Part shown: positions 1 to 7,997 of the stretch, piece after piece | Numbering within the stretch: the stretch's first letter is position 1 | Layout: each line of letters starts with the position of its first letter | DNA from: Azotobacter paspali | GTDB taxonomy: Bacteria; Pseudomonadota; Gammaproteobacteria; Pseudomonadales; Pseudomonadaceae | Strand: one strand, 5' to 3' | NCBI RefSeq assembly: GCF_042434745.1 | Contig: NZ_JBHLSS010000009.1 | DNA length: 64,000 bases | Notes under the pieces: model-generated | Seen by the model: the letters and a program-made list of their open reading frames with translations, nothing else | What the model was told of the DNA's origin: nothing | Databases searched by the model: none | Program-made: the position numbers and the translations under genes

Positions 1-1472
1 CCGTGGTCGATATGCACCACGGGCGCGCCCTCGCGCAGCTCGGTAAGGTGCTTGATGACGTTGTCGCCGCCGTCGCGCGCCTTTTCCCGGCGCCGGCGCT
101 GCATCACCCGCTGGCCGAACAACTGGCTCTCGGCGATCAATGCCAGGGCTGGTTCGTCGAGCAGCAGGCCCTCGTCCAGCGGGGCGATGGCGATGGCTAG
201 GTGTTCCGTGGTGGCGAGAAAGCCCGGCCAGCCGTCGACGCTCTGCGGGCGCAGATTCAGGCGCGCGAGCAGTTCCAGAAGTACTTCACGGCGGCCGGCC
301 GACTCGGCGGTGAACAGCACGCGGCCCGGGAAGCCGTCGAGGAAACCTGCCAAGGCCGCCAGCGGCTGGCTGGCCCTGGCGTCGATCGCCAACGACGGCA
401 GTGCGCGCGCTGGCAGGCGCTCGCGGCCGACACCGGGTTTGATCTCTTCGGCCGAGACGATCGCCCGGGGCCAATTCTTCAGGCGCGCGAAACAGTCCTC
501 TACCGGCAAGAACAGCTCGGCGGGCGGCAGCAGCGGCCGTTCCGGATCGAGGCGGCGCTCCTCATAGCGGTTGCGCACGTCGCTCCAGAAGTGCTCGGCG
601 GCTTGTTCGATGCCGGGCAGGGAGAACACCTGGGTGGCGGACGGCAGGTAGTCGAAGAGGGTGGCGGTTTCCTCGAAGAACAACGGCAGGTAGTACTCGA
701 TGCCGGCCGGGGTGATGCCGCTGGCAAGGTCCTGGTAGATCGGGCAGCGGCGGAAGTCGACGTCGAAACGCTCGCGGAAGCGGGCACGGAAGGCGGCGAC
801 CGCCTCCTTGCGCAGCGGGAATTCGCGGGCCGGCAGCAGACGTATCGACTCGACCTTGTCGATCGAGCGCTGCGTCTCTGGATCGAAGGTGCGCAGGGTC
901 TCAATCTCGTCGTCGAACAGGTCAATGCGGTAGGGTCGCTCGCTGCCCATGGGAAAGAGATCGATCAGGGCGCCGCGCACGGCGAACTCGCCGTGTTCGT
1001 AGACGGTTTCCACACAGCGGTAGCCGGCCGCTTCCAGGCGCTGGCGCATCTGTTCCACATCGAGCCGCTGGCCGACGTCCAGCACCAGGCTGCTGCCCAG
1101 CAGGAAAGGCTTCGGCGCCAGACGGTGCAAGGCGGTGGTGATCGGCACCACCAGCACGCCATGGCTCAGTTCCGGCAGGCGGTAAAGGCTGGCGATGCGT
1201 TGCGAGATAATGTCCTGGTGCGGCGAGAAGAGGTCGTAGGGCAGGGTTTCCCAGTCCGGGAATTGCAGCACCGGAAGCGCCGGGGCGAAGAAGCGGAGAT
1301 CCTGTTCCAGGCGTTCGGCGCTCAGGCTATCGGCGGTCAGGAGCAGGGTGAAGCGCTTGGCTGCGGCGCTAGCGGCTTCGGCGATCGCCAGGGGAAGCGC
1401 CGTGCCCGGCAGGTTGCCCCAGTGTTGTTTGCCGGGGGCCGCCGGCAGGGTCGGAAAACGCAATAGGGACAC
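1..1472 (-). CDS. mfd: Transcription-repair coupling factor Mfd, N-terminal part
   Basis: Mfd is the ATP-dependent translocase that dislodges stalled RNA polymerase and recruits UvrA to the damaged strand. About 490 codons are visible from a GTG at 1472, and the frame stays open to the window edge, so the remaining more than half of a ~1150-residue protein lies outside. The visible part covers the UvrB-like N-terminal module. Recognisable stretches include GKQHWGNLPG near the start, FPDWETLPYDLFSPH around residue 75, and SRREVLLELL-type sequence further on (here AGRREVLLELLARL). No strong ribosome binding site precedes the GTG; the start rests on similarity to remembered Pseudomonas Mfd. It is divergent from gap2. 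Confidence 0.93.
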   Translation of the reverse strand, partial: MSLLRFPTLPAAPGKQHWGNLPGTALPLAIAEAASAAAKRFTLLLTADSLSAERLEQDLRFFAPALPVLQFPDWETLPYDLFSPHQDIISQRIASLYRLPELSHGVLVVPITTALHRLAPKPFLLGSSLVLDVGQRLDVEQMRQRLEAAGYRCVETVYEHGEFAVRGALIDLFPMGSERPYRIDLFDDEIETLRTFDPETQRSIDKVESIRLLPAREFPLRKEAVAAFRARFRERFDVDFRRCPIYQDLASGITPAGIEYYLPLFFEETATLFDYLPSATQVFSLPGIEQAAEHFWSDVRNRYEERRLDPERPLLPPAELFLPVEDCFARLKNWPRAIVSAEEIKPGVGRERLPARALPSLAIDARASQPLAALAGFLDGFPGRVLFTAESAGRREVLLELLARLNLRPQSVDGWPGFLATTEHLAIAIAPLDEGLLLDEPALALIAESQLFGQRVMQRRRREKARDGGDNVIKHLTELREGAPVVHIDH

Positions 1473-1559
1473 GGGGAGGCGTGGCTCCGGTAAAAAAATG
1501 ATATCCGGTCGATTGTAACTATCCGCGTGCTTTGCTGTCAGTGTTTCATCCGCAGTACA

Positions 1560-1588
1560 TTGCCGGTCCATACCGGTATAGCCATAAT
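1560..1588 (+). promoter_or_regulatory. Predicted sigma-70 promoter of gap2
   Basis: TTGCCG (1560-1565), a 17-nt spacer and CATAAT (1583-1588) would start transcription near 1595, about 37 nt before the gap2 start codon. The spacer contains the small palindrome TACCGGTA. Confidence 0.55.
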
Positions 1589-1631
1589 GTAGTCATTTTT
1601 AGTTGCCCCTACACGTAAGAAGGTATTGCCC

Positions 1632-3080
1632 GTGAATCAGAAGCCCGACCAGTGTCTTGGTGAATGGATTGACCGTGAAGCGCTCGCTGAGGCGATGATC
1701 CCGCTGATCGGTCAGCTCTATCGCAATAACAACGTGGTGACCTCGATTTTCGGACGTCCCCTGATCAACCAATCCGTGATCGCTGTCCTCAAGGCCCATC
1801 GCTTCGCCCGACACCGTCAGACCGACGAGGCCGAGCTTTCGGTGCGCGAGACCTTCCCGATCCTCAAGGTCATGAGCGAGCTGAAGCTCGGCGCCGCTTC
1901 CGTCGATCTGGGCAAGATGGCCAGCAAGTACCGGGAGGCCGGTGCCGGTCGCTCCGTCGAGCAGTTCGTGCGCGACGAGCTGTCCGAGGTTGTCGGCACG
2001 CAGAGCAGCATCCAGCACAAAGGCAGCGACGTGGTGCTCTATGGTTTCGGCCGCATCGGCCGCCTGCTGGCGCGCATACTGATCCAGAAGACTGGCGGCG
2101 GCGACGGACTGCGCCTGCGTGCCATCGTCGTGCGCAAGGGCGCCGACAACGATCTGGCCAAGCGCGCCAGCCTGTTGCGCCGCGATTCGGTGCACGGCCC
2201 GTTCGACGGCACCATCGCCGTGGACGAGCAAAGCAATACCATTCTCGCCAACGGCAACCTGATCCAGGTGATCTACTCCAACGATCCGACCTCCGTCGAT
2301 TACACCCAGTACGGCATCCAGAACGCCATCGTGGTCGACAACACCGGCAAGTGGCGCGACGCCGAAGGCCTCGGCCAGCATCTGAAGTGCCCGGGCGTCG
2401 CCCGCGTGGTGCTGACCGCTCCGGGCAAGGGGGAGCTGAAAAACATCGTGCATGGCATCAACCATCGCGAGATCACCGACGAGGACAAGATTGTCTCCGC
2501 AGCTTCCTGCACCACCAATGCCATCGTGCCGGTACTGAAGGCGGTGAACGACAAGTTCGGCATCGTCAATGGTCACGTGGAGACCGTGCATTCCTACACC
2601 AACGACCAGAACCTGATCGACAACTTCCACAAGGGCAGCCGCCGCGGTCGAAGCGCCCCGCTGAACATGGTGATCACCGAGACCGGGGCGGCCACCGCCG
2701 CGGCCAAGGCCCTGCCCGAGTTAAAGGGTAAGCTGACCGGCAACGCGATTCGCGTGCCGACGCCAAACGTTTCCATGGCGATCCTCAACCTGAACCTGGA
2801 AAAGTCCACCAGCCGCGACGAGATCAACGAGTACCTGCGTCAGGTGGCGATGTTCTCCGAACTGCACAAGCAGATCGACTTCGTCAACTCGTCCGAGGTG
2901 GTATCGACCGACTTCGTCGGTTCCCGCCATGCCGGAGTGGTGGATGCCGAAGCCACCATCTGCACCGACAATCGGGTCGTGCTCTATATCTGGTACGACA
3001 ACGAGTTCGGTTACAGTTGCCAGGTGATACGCGTACTCGAGGAAATGGCCGGAGTCAATCCGCCGGTTTTCCCCAACTGA
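1632..3080 (+). CDS. gap2: Glyceraldehyde-3-phosphate dehydrogenase, long form
   Basis: Oxidises glyceraldehyde-3-phosphate with phosphate and NAD(P)+ to 1,3-bisphosphoglycerate, or runs the reverse for gluconeogenesis. The 482-residue protein carries a ~130-residue N-terminal extension before the Rossmann motif GFGRIGR (about residue 138). The catalytic cysteine lies in SCTTN (Cys293), followed by HSYTNDQ and the C-terminal WYDNEFGYS. Ordinary GAPDH is ~335 residues; the extended form next to mfd is the remembered arrangement in Pseudomonas. GTG at 1632 is preferred over TTG at 1626 because AAGAAGG (1617-1623) is correctly spaced only for the GTG. A strong hairpin follows the stop codon, so it is probably monocistronic. 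Confidence 0.93.
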   Translation: MNQKPDQCLGEWIDREALAEAMIPLIGQLYRNNNVVTSIFGRPLINQSVIAVLKAHRFARHRQTDEAELSVRETFPILKVMSELKLGAASVDLGKMASKYREAGAGRSVEQFVRDELSEVVGTQSSIQHKGSDVVLYGFGRIGRLLARILIQKTGGGDGLRLRAIVVRKGADNDLAKRASLLRRDSVHGPFDGTIAVDEQSNTILANGNLIQVIYSNDPTSVDYTQYGIQNAIVVDNTGKWRDAEGLGQHLKCPGVARVVLTAPGKGELKNIVHGINHREITDEDKIVSAASCTTNAIVPVLKAVNDKFGIVNGHVETVHSYTNDQNLIDNFHKGSRRGRSAPLNMVITETGAATAAAKALPELKGKLTGNAIRVPTPNVSMAILNLNLEKSTSRDEINEYLRQVAMFSELHKQIDFVNSSEVVSTDFVGSRHAGVVDAEATICTDNRVVLYIWYDNEFGYSCQVIRVLEEMAGVNPPVFPN

Positions 3081-3093
3081 TCATTACATGATG

Positions 3094-3125
3094 CGAAAAC
3101 GGGAGCCCATGGGCTCCCGTTTTCG
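3094..3125 (+). terminator. Hairpin terminator after gap2
   Basis: A perfect 15-bp inverted repeat, CGAAAACGGGAGCCC (3094-3108) and its complement (3111-3125), 14 nt after the gap2 stop. The T-run of the + strand lies inside the descending arm. Confidence 0.8.
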
Positions 3126-3209
3126 TTTGGCCTCGTCGCACGGCCCTGTCGTGGTGCATGCCGAAAAGAAAAACTCTCTCCAAGAAACTATAAAAAACAA
3201 GCTCTTTGG

Positions 3210-3238
3210 TGGTTATCACCCTACGGCATCCCTATAAT
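3210..3238 (+). promoter_or_regulatory. Candidate promoter of the nqr remnant locus
   Basis: A consensus TATAAT at 3233-3238 with a poor -35 region (TGGTTA, 3210-3215, 17-nt spacer) lies ~130 nt upstream of the NqrA start codon. It is probably the original nqr promoter, left intact by the deletion that fused nqrA to nqrF. The rest of the 3126-3371 gap shows nothing else I recognise. Confidence 0.45.
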
Positions 3239-3371
3239 CGGGCGGATTTTTTCCTGGAATCGAAGACTGTAGAGCGCAGGAACGGTTGCGGCTTGCCGCG
3301 CCGTTTCTTGATCAATGCTGCCTTGAGCCCTGAAGATTTGCTTTTAAATCAATGGGTTAGGCCTGGAGCCT

Positions 3372-4202
3372 ATGATCAGAATCAAACGAGGGCTCGACTT
3401 GCCCATCACAGGCGAGCCGACGCAGCGTGTGGAAGCTGCCAGACCGGTTCGCAGCGTAGCTGTAATAGGCTTCGACTATCACGACATGAAGCCAACCATG
3501 AACGTGCAGGTCGGCGACCGGGTCAAGCTCGGTCAAGTCCTATTCAGCGACAAGAGGACCCCCGGAGTTCAATATACCGCTCCGGGGGCCGGGGTCGTCA
3601 GCGCCATCCACCACGGTGCCCAACGCGTCCTCCAGTCGGTGGTCATCGACCTGGAGGGCGACGAAGAAGAAACCTTCGTCCAGTATCCGCAGGAGCAACT
3701 GGAAAGCCTGAGCAGCGAGCAGGTACGCGAGAATCTGCAGCGTTCCGGCCTTTGGACCGAATTGCGCACCCGTCCATTCAGTCGCGTACCGGCTATCGAC
3801 GCGACGCCCAGTTCGATCTTCGTCACCGCGCTCGACACCCATCCGCACATCTTCGACCAGCTCGAGCGCCTGAAATCCAAGCGCAAGATGAGCTTCTGGT
3901 ACGGTGCACGTTCCCTGCGCGAGGCCTTCTACGTCGAGGAATACAATCAGTTGCAGGCGGAGAACCCGAACTTCTGCTGGCACCTGGCGTTGTCCGACCC
4001 GCAGCTCGAGGACAACTGGACGGGGCCGACCGGCTTCATCCACAACGTGCTCTACGAGAACTATCTGAATGACCATCCGGCTCCGGAGGACTGCGAGTTC
4101 TACATGTGCGGCCCGCCGATGATGAACGCGGCGGTGATCAAGATGCTGCTCGATCTGGGCGTCGAACAGGAGAATATCTTGCTCGATGATTTTGGCGGCT
4201 AG
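3372..4202 (+). CDS. nqrA'-'nqrF: NqrA-NqrF chimeric ORF (nqrB-E deleted)
   Basis: An intact 276-codon frame that joins two subunits of Na+-translocating NADH:quinone reductase. Residues 1-158 match the NqrA N-terminus (IKRGLDLPITG, KYTAPGAGVVSA-type sequence, RPFSRVPAIDA, FVTALDTHP). From His159 the protein is the NqrF C-terminus (HIFDQLERLKSKRKMSFWYG, EFYMCGPPMMNA, ending ILLDDFGG). Whole NqrA is ~445 and NqrF ~407 residues. The join starts just after the place where NqrF has its GGAGMAPMRS nucleotide-binding loop. The [2Fe-2S] domain, the FAD domain, that loop and all membrane subunits are therefore missing. An in-frame deletion of roughly 5 kb is inferred. The product cannot be a working NQR. 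apbE follows after 2 nt. Confidence 0.9.
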   Translation: MIRIKRGLDLPITGEPTQRVEAARPVRSVAVIGFDYHDMKPTMNVQVGDRVKLGQVLFSDKRTPGVQYTAPGAGVVSAIHHGAQRVLQSVVIDLEGDEEETFVQYPQEQLESLSSEQVRENLQRSGLWTELRTRPFSRVPAIDATPSSIFVTALDTHPHIFDQLERLKSKRKMSFWYGARSLREAFYVEEYNQLQAENPNFCWHLALSDPQLEDNWTGPTGFIHNVLYENYLNDHPAPEDCEFYMCGPPMMNAAVIKMLLDLGVEQENILLDDFGG

Positions 4203-4204
4203 CG

Positions 4205-5230
4205 GTGGTCGCTGCACTGCTGAAGCCCGCCATCGTGGCCGTCTTAGCGGCCACGATGGCGGGCTGTATGTTTTCTGAACAGGTGGAAAGTTTCGTCGGC
4301 CCGACCATGGGCAGTACCTATTCGGTGAAGTACGTCCAGCGCCGGGGAACTCCTGCCAAGGAGGAGTTGCAGCGCGAGACCGAGGCGATCCTGGCCGATC
4401 TCGATCGACAGGTTTCCACCTACCGTTCTGACTCGGATATCGAACGCTTCAACGCACTTCCAGCAGGCAGTTGCGCAGCGGTGCCGGACGAGGTGCGCAC
4501 CCTGGTGGCTGCCGGCGAACGCCTTTCCGTGGAGAGCGAGGGTGCGCTGGATCTGACCGTCGGCCCCCTGCTCGATCTCTGGGGCTTCGGTCCGCACGGC
4601 CATGGCGAACAGGTACCGGATGCCGAGGCGATCGCCGCGGCACGCCAGCGCGTGGGGCATCGGTATCTGCGCATCGACGGCGAGCGGTTGTGTAAGGATG
4701 CCCCGGTACGGGTGGATTTCAACAGCATCGCCGCCGGCCATGCGGTCGACCAGGTCGCCGCCCGGTTCGAGGCGCTGGGCGTGGACAGCTACCTGGTGGA
4801 AATCACCGGCGAACTCAAAGCTAGGGGGCATAAGCCCGACGGCACGCCCTGGCGGATCGCCATCGAGGCGCCCCATGACAACGAACGGGTCGCGCAGCGG
4901 ATCATCGACCTCGATGGCTATGCGGTTTCCACATCGGGCGACTACCGCAATTTCTTCGAGCAGGATGGCAAGCGCTATTCCCATACGGTGGACCCCAGGC
5001 TCGGCGCGCCGGTCGCCCACCGGCTGGCCTCGGTGACAGTCGTGGACCCTTCGGCTCTCTGGGCGGACGGTCTGTCCACCGTTCTGATGGTGCTCGGCGA
5101 GGAACGCGGCCTGGCTTTCGCGGAGCAGCGGGGTATCGCCGCCTTTCTGGTGATTCGCGACGGGCAGACGTTCGTCACCAAAAGTACGGCAACCTTTGAC
5201 CGACTGTTCGGCAAGGGAGACAAGCAATGA
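4205..5230 (+). CDS. apbE: ApbE-family FAD:protein FMN transferase, lipoprotein
   Basis: ApbE covalently attaches FMN to threonines of NqrB/NqrC and RnfD/RnfG in the periplasm. The 341-residue protein has a hydrophobic leader ending in a lipobox (MAGC, Cys21), then GPTMGSTYSVKY, TVGPLLDLWGFGP and SHTVDPRLG. Two conserved sites look altered: the usual D-x-x-x-I-A-K-G-Y motif reads DFNSIAAGHAVD (Lys to Ala, Tyr to His), and the usual VGGE reads ITGE. It starts with GTG 2 nt after the chimeric nqr frame and overlaps nqrM. Its NQR substrates are deleted in this locus. Whether it still works, perhaps on an Rnf complex elsewhere, is unknown. Confidence 0.88.
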   Translation: MVAALLKPAIVAVLAATMAGCMFSEQVESFVGPTMGSTYSVKYVQRRGTPAKEELQRETEAILADLDRQVSTYRSDSDIERFNALPAGSCAAVPDEVRTLVAAGERLSVESEGALDLTVGPLLDLWGFGPHGHGEQVPDAEAIAAARQRVGHRYLRIDGERLCKDAPVRVDFNSIAAGHAVDQVAARFEALGVDSYLVEITGELKARGHKPDGTPWRIAIEAPHDNERVAQRIIDLDGYAVSTSGDYRNFFEQDGKRYSHTVDPRLGAPVAHRLASVTVVDPSALWADGLSTVLMVLGEERGLAFAEQRGIAAFLVIRDGQTFVTKSTATFDRLFGKGDKQ

Positions 5231-5460
5231 TCTGGGTAGTGGTTTTTCTCATCATGCTGCTGGTGATGCTGGGCATGTCCATCGATGTGATCATGGGCCG
5301 CAGGCTGATCGCCGGCTCCTATGGCGGTATCGCCAACCTGGGGATCGAGAAGGACGATTGTCCCATCTGCGATGGCGATCAGGACAAGTGCGAAGAGGCG
5401 AATGCCGGGAGCGGCAAGGCGGCCAAGCCTCGCCTCGCCTATGACGCCAACAGGGATTGA
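5227..5460 (+). CDS. nqrM: NQR maturation protein NqrM
   Basis: NqrM is a small membrane protein thought to deliver iron for assembly of the NqrD/NqrE iron centre. The 77-residue product has one N-terminal membrane segment (residues 2-18), then IANLGIEKDDCPICDG with Cys45, Cys48 and Cys55. Family members I recall carry another cysteine in an SCGG motif; here it reads SYGG (Tyr32, codon TAT), a one-base change from TGT. The ATG overlaps the apbE stop (ATGA), so the two are translationally coupled. With nqrD/E deleted it has no evident client here, and loss of the cysteine fits relaxed selection. Confidence 0.88.
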   Translation: MIWVVVFLIMLLVMLGMSIDVIMGRRLIAGSYGGIANLGIEKDDCPICDGDQDKCEEANAGSGKAAKPRLAYDANRD

Positions 5461-5552
5461 CCGCTTTAGGGCGGGCTGGAGATACCCAAAAGGCCTATAG
5501 CAACCCGACCGGCGTTAGAGTATTCAGTCGGGTGCCGAGCGAATTCGTCAAC

Positions 5553-5580
5553 CGCGCCGGGGGCGCCCCGGCGCGTTTTC
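5553..5580 (+). terminator. Terminator-like hairpin abutting the sthA ribosome binding site
   Basis: Perfect 10-bp GC-rich stem CGCGCCGGGG (5553-5562) and CCCCGGCGCG (5566-5575) with a 3-nt loop, then TTTTC and immediately the sthA Shine-Dalgarno AGGAG. It would end nqrM transcripts, or act as an attenuator if transcription of sthA starts upstream of it. Confidence 0.6.
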
Positions 5581-5590
5581 AGGAGTAAGT

Positions 5591-6985
5591 ATGGCTGTAT
5601 ATAACTACGATGTGGTGGTAATCGGCACAGGCCCTGCTGGCGAAGGGGCAGCGATGAATGCCGTGAAGGCCGGGCGCAAGGTAGCGGTCGTGGATGATCG
5701 CCCTCAGGTCGGCGGCAACTGCACCCACCTCGGAACCATTCCCTCCAAGGCGCTGCGCCACTCGGTGCGGCAGATCATGCAGTACAACAATAACCCGCTG
5801 TTCCGCCAGATCGGTGAGCCGCGCTGGTTCTCCTTCGCCGATGTTTTGAAGAGCGCCGAGCAGGTCATCGCCAAGCAAGTTTCCTCGCGGACCGGCTACT
5901 ATGCGCGCAACCGTATCGATACCTTCTTCGGGACCGCGAGCTTCTGCGACGAGCACACCATCGAGGTCGTCCACCTCAACGGCATGGTGGAAACGCTGGT
6001 GGCCAAGCAGTTCGTCATCGCCACCGGGTCGCGTCCCTACCGCCCGGCCGATGTCGATTTCACCCATCCGCGCATCTACGACAGCGACACCATCCTCAGC
6101 CTCGGCCACACGCCGCGCCGGTTGATCATCTACGGAGCGGGGGTGATCGGCTGCGAATATGCCTCTATCTTCAGTGGCCTAGGCGTGCTGGTCGATCTCA
6201 TCGATAACCGCGACCAACTGCTCAGTTTCCTTGACGACGAAATCTCCGACTCGCTCAGCTACCACCTGCGCAACAACAACGTGCTGATCCGTCACAACGA
6301 GGAATACGAGCGTGTCGAAGGCTTGGGCAACGGGGTGATCCTGCACCTCAAGTCCGGCAAGAAGATCAAGGCCGACGCCTTCCTGTGGAGCAACGGCCGT
6401 ACCGGCAATACCGACAAGCTGGGCCTGGAGAACATCGGTCTCAAAGCCAATGGTCGCGGACAGATCCAGGTCGACGAGCACTACCGCACCGAAGTCAGCA
6501 ACATCTATGCCGCTGGTGATGTGATCGGCTGGCCTAGCCTGGCCAGCGCCGCCTATGACCAGGGCCGTTCGGCTGCGGGCAGTATCACCGAGAACGATAG
6601 CTGGCGTTTCGTCGACGACGTGCCGACCGGCATCTACACCATTCCCGAGATCAGTTCGGTCGGCAAGACCGAGCGCGAACTGACCCAGGCGAAGGTTCCC
6701 TACGAGGTCGGCAAAGCCTTCTTCAAAAGCATGGCCCGGGCACAGATCGCCGTCGAGAAGGCCGGCATGCTGAAGATCCTCTTTCACCGCGAGACGCTGG
6801 AAGTCCTCGGCGTGCACTGCTTCGGCTATCAGGCTTCGGAAATCGTCCACATCGGCCAGGCGATCATGAACCAGAAGGGCGAGGCGAATACCCTCAAGTA
6901 TTTCATCAATACCACCTTCAACTACCCGACCATGGCCGAAGCTTACCGGGTGGCGGCCTACGACGGTCTTAATCGGCTTTTTTGA
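5591..6985 (+). CDS. sthA: Soluble pyridine nucleotide transhydrogenase
   Basis: Cytosolic FAD enzyme that moves reducing equivalents between NADPH and NAD+. It belongs to the flavoprotein disulfide reductase fold: FAD motif GTGPAGEG near residue 12, second Rossmann motif YGAGVIGCEYAS around residue 180, and FAD motif IYAAGDVIG around residue 303. The active-site stretch GGNCTHLGTIPSKAL has Thr where lipoamide dehydrogenase has the second redox cysteine, which is normal for SthA. The length, 464 residues, matches the family. ATG is preceded by AGGAG at proper spacing. Balancing NADPH/NADH may matter more in a strain whose NQR is broken (inference). Confidence 0.96.
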   Translation: MAVYNYDVVVIGTGPAGEGAAMNAVKAGRKVAVVDDRPQVGGNCTHLGTIPSKALRHSVRQIMQYNNNPLFRQIGEPRWFSFADVLKSAEQVIAKQVSSRTGYYARNRIDTFFGTASFCDEHTIEVVHLNGMVETLVAKQFVIATGSRPYRPADVDFTHPRIYDSDTILSLGHTPRRLIIYGAGVIGCEYASIFSGLGVLVDLIDNRDQLLSFLDDEISDSLSYHLRNNNVLIRHNEEYERVEGLGNGVILHLKSGKKIKADAFLWSNGRTGNTDKLGLENIGLKANGRGQIQVDEHYRTEVSNIYAAGDVIGWPSLASAAYDQGRSAAGSITENDSWRFVDDVPTGIYTIPEISSVGKTERELTQAKVPYEVGKAFFKSMARAQIAVEKAGMLKILFHRETLEVLGVHCFGYQASEIVHIGQAIMNQKGEANTLKYFINTTFNYPTMAEAYRVAAYDGLNRLF

Positions 6986-6989
6986 GAGG

Positions 6990-7018
6990 CTCCGACCGGT
7001 GGCCTGAGCCGGTCGGAG
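6990..7018. terminator. Inverted repeat between convergent sthA and glycerophosphodiesterase gene
   Basis: Perfect 10-bp stem CTCCGACCGG (6990-6999) and CCGGTCGGAG (7009-7018) between two convergent stops. No T-run follows on either strand, so termination efficiency is uncertain. Confidence 0.45.
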
Positions 7019-7027
7019 GGGACGACT

Positions 7028-7750
7028 TCAGCCTTTTCCAAGGGTGGCAATGGCCAAACCGGGAAAGTCTGTGATCAGGCTGTCCACCCCGAAATCGGCG
7101 AGCCGGCGCATCAGCGCCGGTTCGTTCACTGTCCATACCGATACCCGCAATCCCATCTGATGTGCCCTTTTCAAGCGCTCCGGGGTACACAGCGTCCAGT
7201 TCAGGGCGAGCAGTTCGCAGCCATGGTTGCGAGCAGCCTTCAGCGGGTCGAGCCAGGCGTATTCGGCGACCAAGCCGCGCGACAGATCGGGTGCCAGCCG
7301 GCGCAGGGCGCGCAGGACTTCCCGCGAGCTCGAGGTCACCGTGATCCGCTCGCGCAGTCCGTGACGCTCGACGAGTTCCTGGATGGCCAGTACGGTGCGC
7401 GTCGCGCGTACCCGCGAAGCGCTCTTCACTTCCAATTGCCAATGTTCGAAGTCGCATTTCTCGAAGAGTTCGGCGAGGCGCGGGATGGGGCAGGGCTGTA
7501 CCCAGCCGGGGCCGCCCTGGCGGGCGTCGATGTTCGCCAGTTCGGCGGCATCCTGTTCGCTGACCTTGCCGCGGCGACCGGTGGTGCGCTTTAGGGTCGG
7601 ATCGTGGATGACCATCAGTTCGCCGTCGCGAGACAGATGCAGATCGAGTTCGCAGCGTCGTACGCCATGTTCAAGACAGCGCTGGAAGCCGACCAGAGTG
7701 TTTTCCGGGGCTTCGCCCTTGGCGCCGCGGTGGCCGTAGATGAGAGTCAC
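7028..7750 (-). CDS. Glycerophosphodiester phosphodiesterase
   Basis: Hydrolyses glycerophosphodiesters to glycerol-3-phosphate and an alcohol. The GDPD signature is clear: YGHRGAKGEAPENTL (catalytic HRG...PENT), CELDLHLSRDGELMVIHDP (metal-binding E-x-D and second His), and KRTTGRRGKVSE. The 240-residue form has no signal peptide, so it is cytoplasmic. The start is GTG 7750, preceded on the minus strand by AAAGGA with ~6 nt spacing. The frame also extends upstream to 7882, but those residues do not resemble the family. It is convergent with sthA and divergent from lolC. Confidence 0.9.
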   Translation of the reverse strand: MTLIYGHRGAKGEAPENTLVGFQRCLEHGVRRCELDLHLSRDGELMVIHDPTLKRTTGRRGKVSEQDAAELANIDARQGGPGWVQPCPIPRLAELFEKCDFEHWQLEVKSASRVRATRTVLAIQELVERHGLRERITVTSSSREVLRALRRLAPDLSRGLVAEYAWLDPLKAARNHGCELLALNWTLCTPERLKRAHQMGLRVSVWTVNEPALMRRLADFGVDSLITDFPGLAIATLGKG

Positions 7751-7997
7751 TATGGGTCCTTTCGGAGCGGTTTCGCTCTGCGTGGTTGAGGGGGCGAAAG
7801 CGGGGCGGGAGCCTGCGCGCAGGGCGGGCAATTTCCGATGCCATCCGTCGCGGCGATACGGTAGTATGCGCAGCGATTCCATGTCGACATGGCATCTTCC
7901 AGGCTAACTGCCGACCCTGAGTTTAACAGTTGGGTTCGGCTTTCTGGTTCCGCCGGGTAGCGCTTTTCCTTTCGCCGACGATAACGATTTCCTCGCT

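Noticed and set aside
201..1466. A ~420-codon open frame on the + strand in the first 1.5 kb
   Set aside because: The minus strand reads as Mfd throughout, with clear conserved blocks; the + frame is its shadow.
1599..2630. A ~343-codon minus-strand frame across gap2
   Set aside because: Antisense to GAPDH, whose catalytic Cys and Rossmann motifs are clear; Ala/Val/Asp/Gly-rich shadow.
5600..5760. SthA lacks the usual CxxxxC redox disulfide
   Set aside because: Thr at the second position is normal for soluble transhydrogenases, so this is not a defect.
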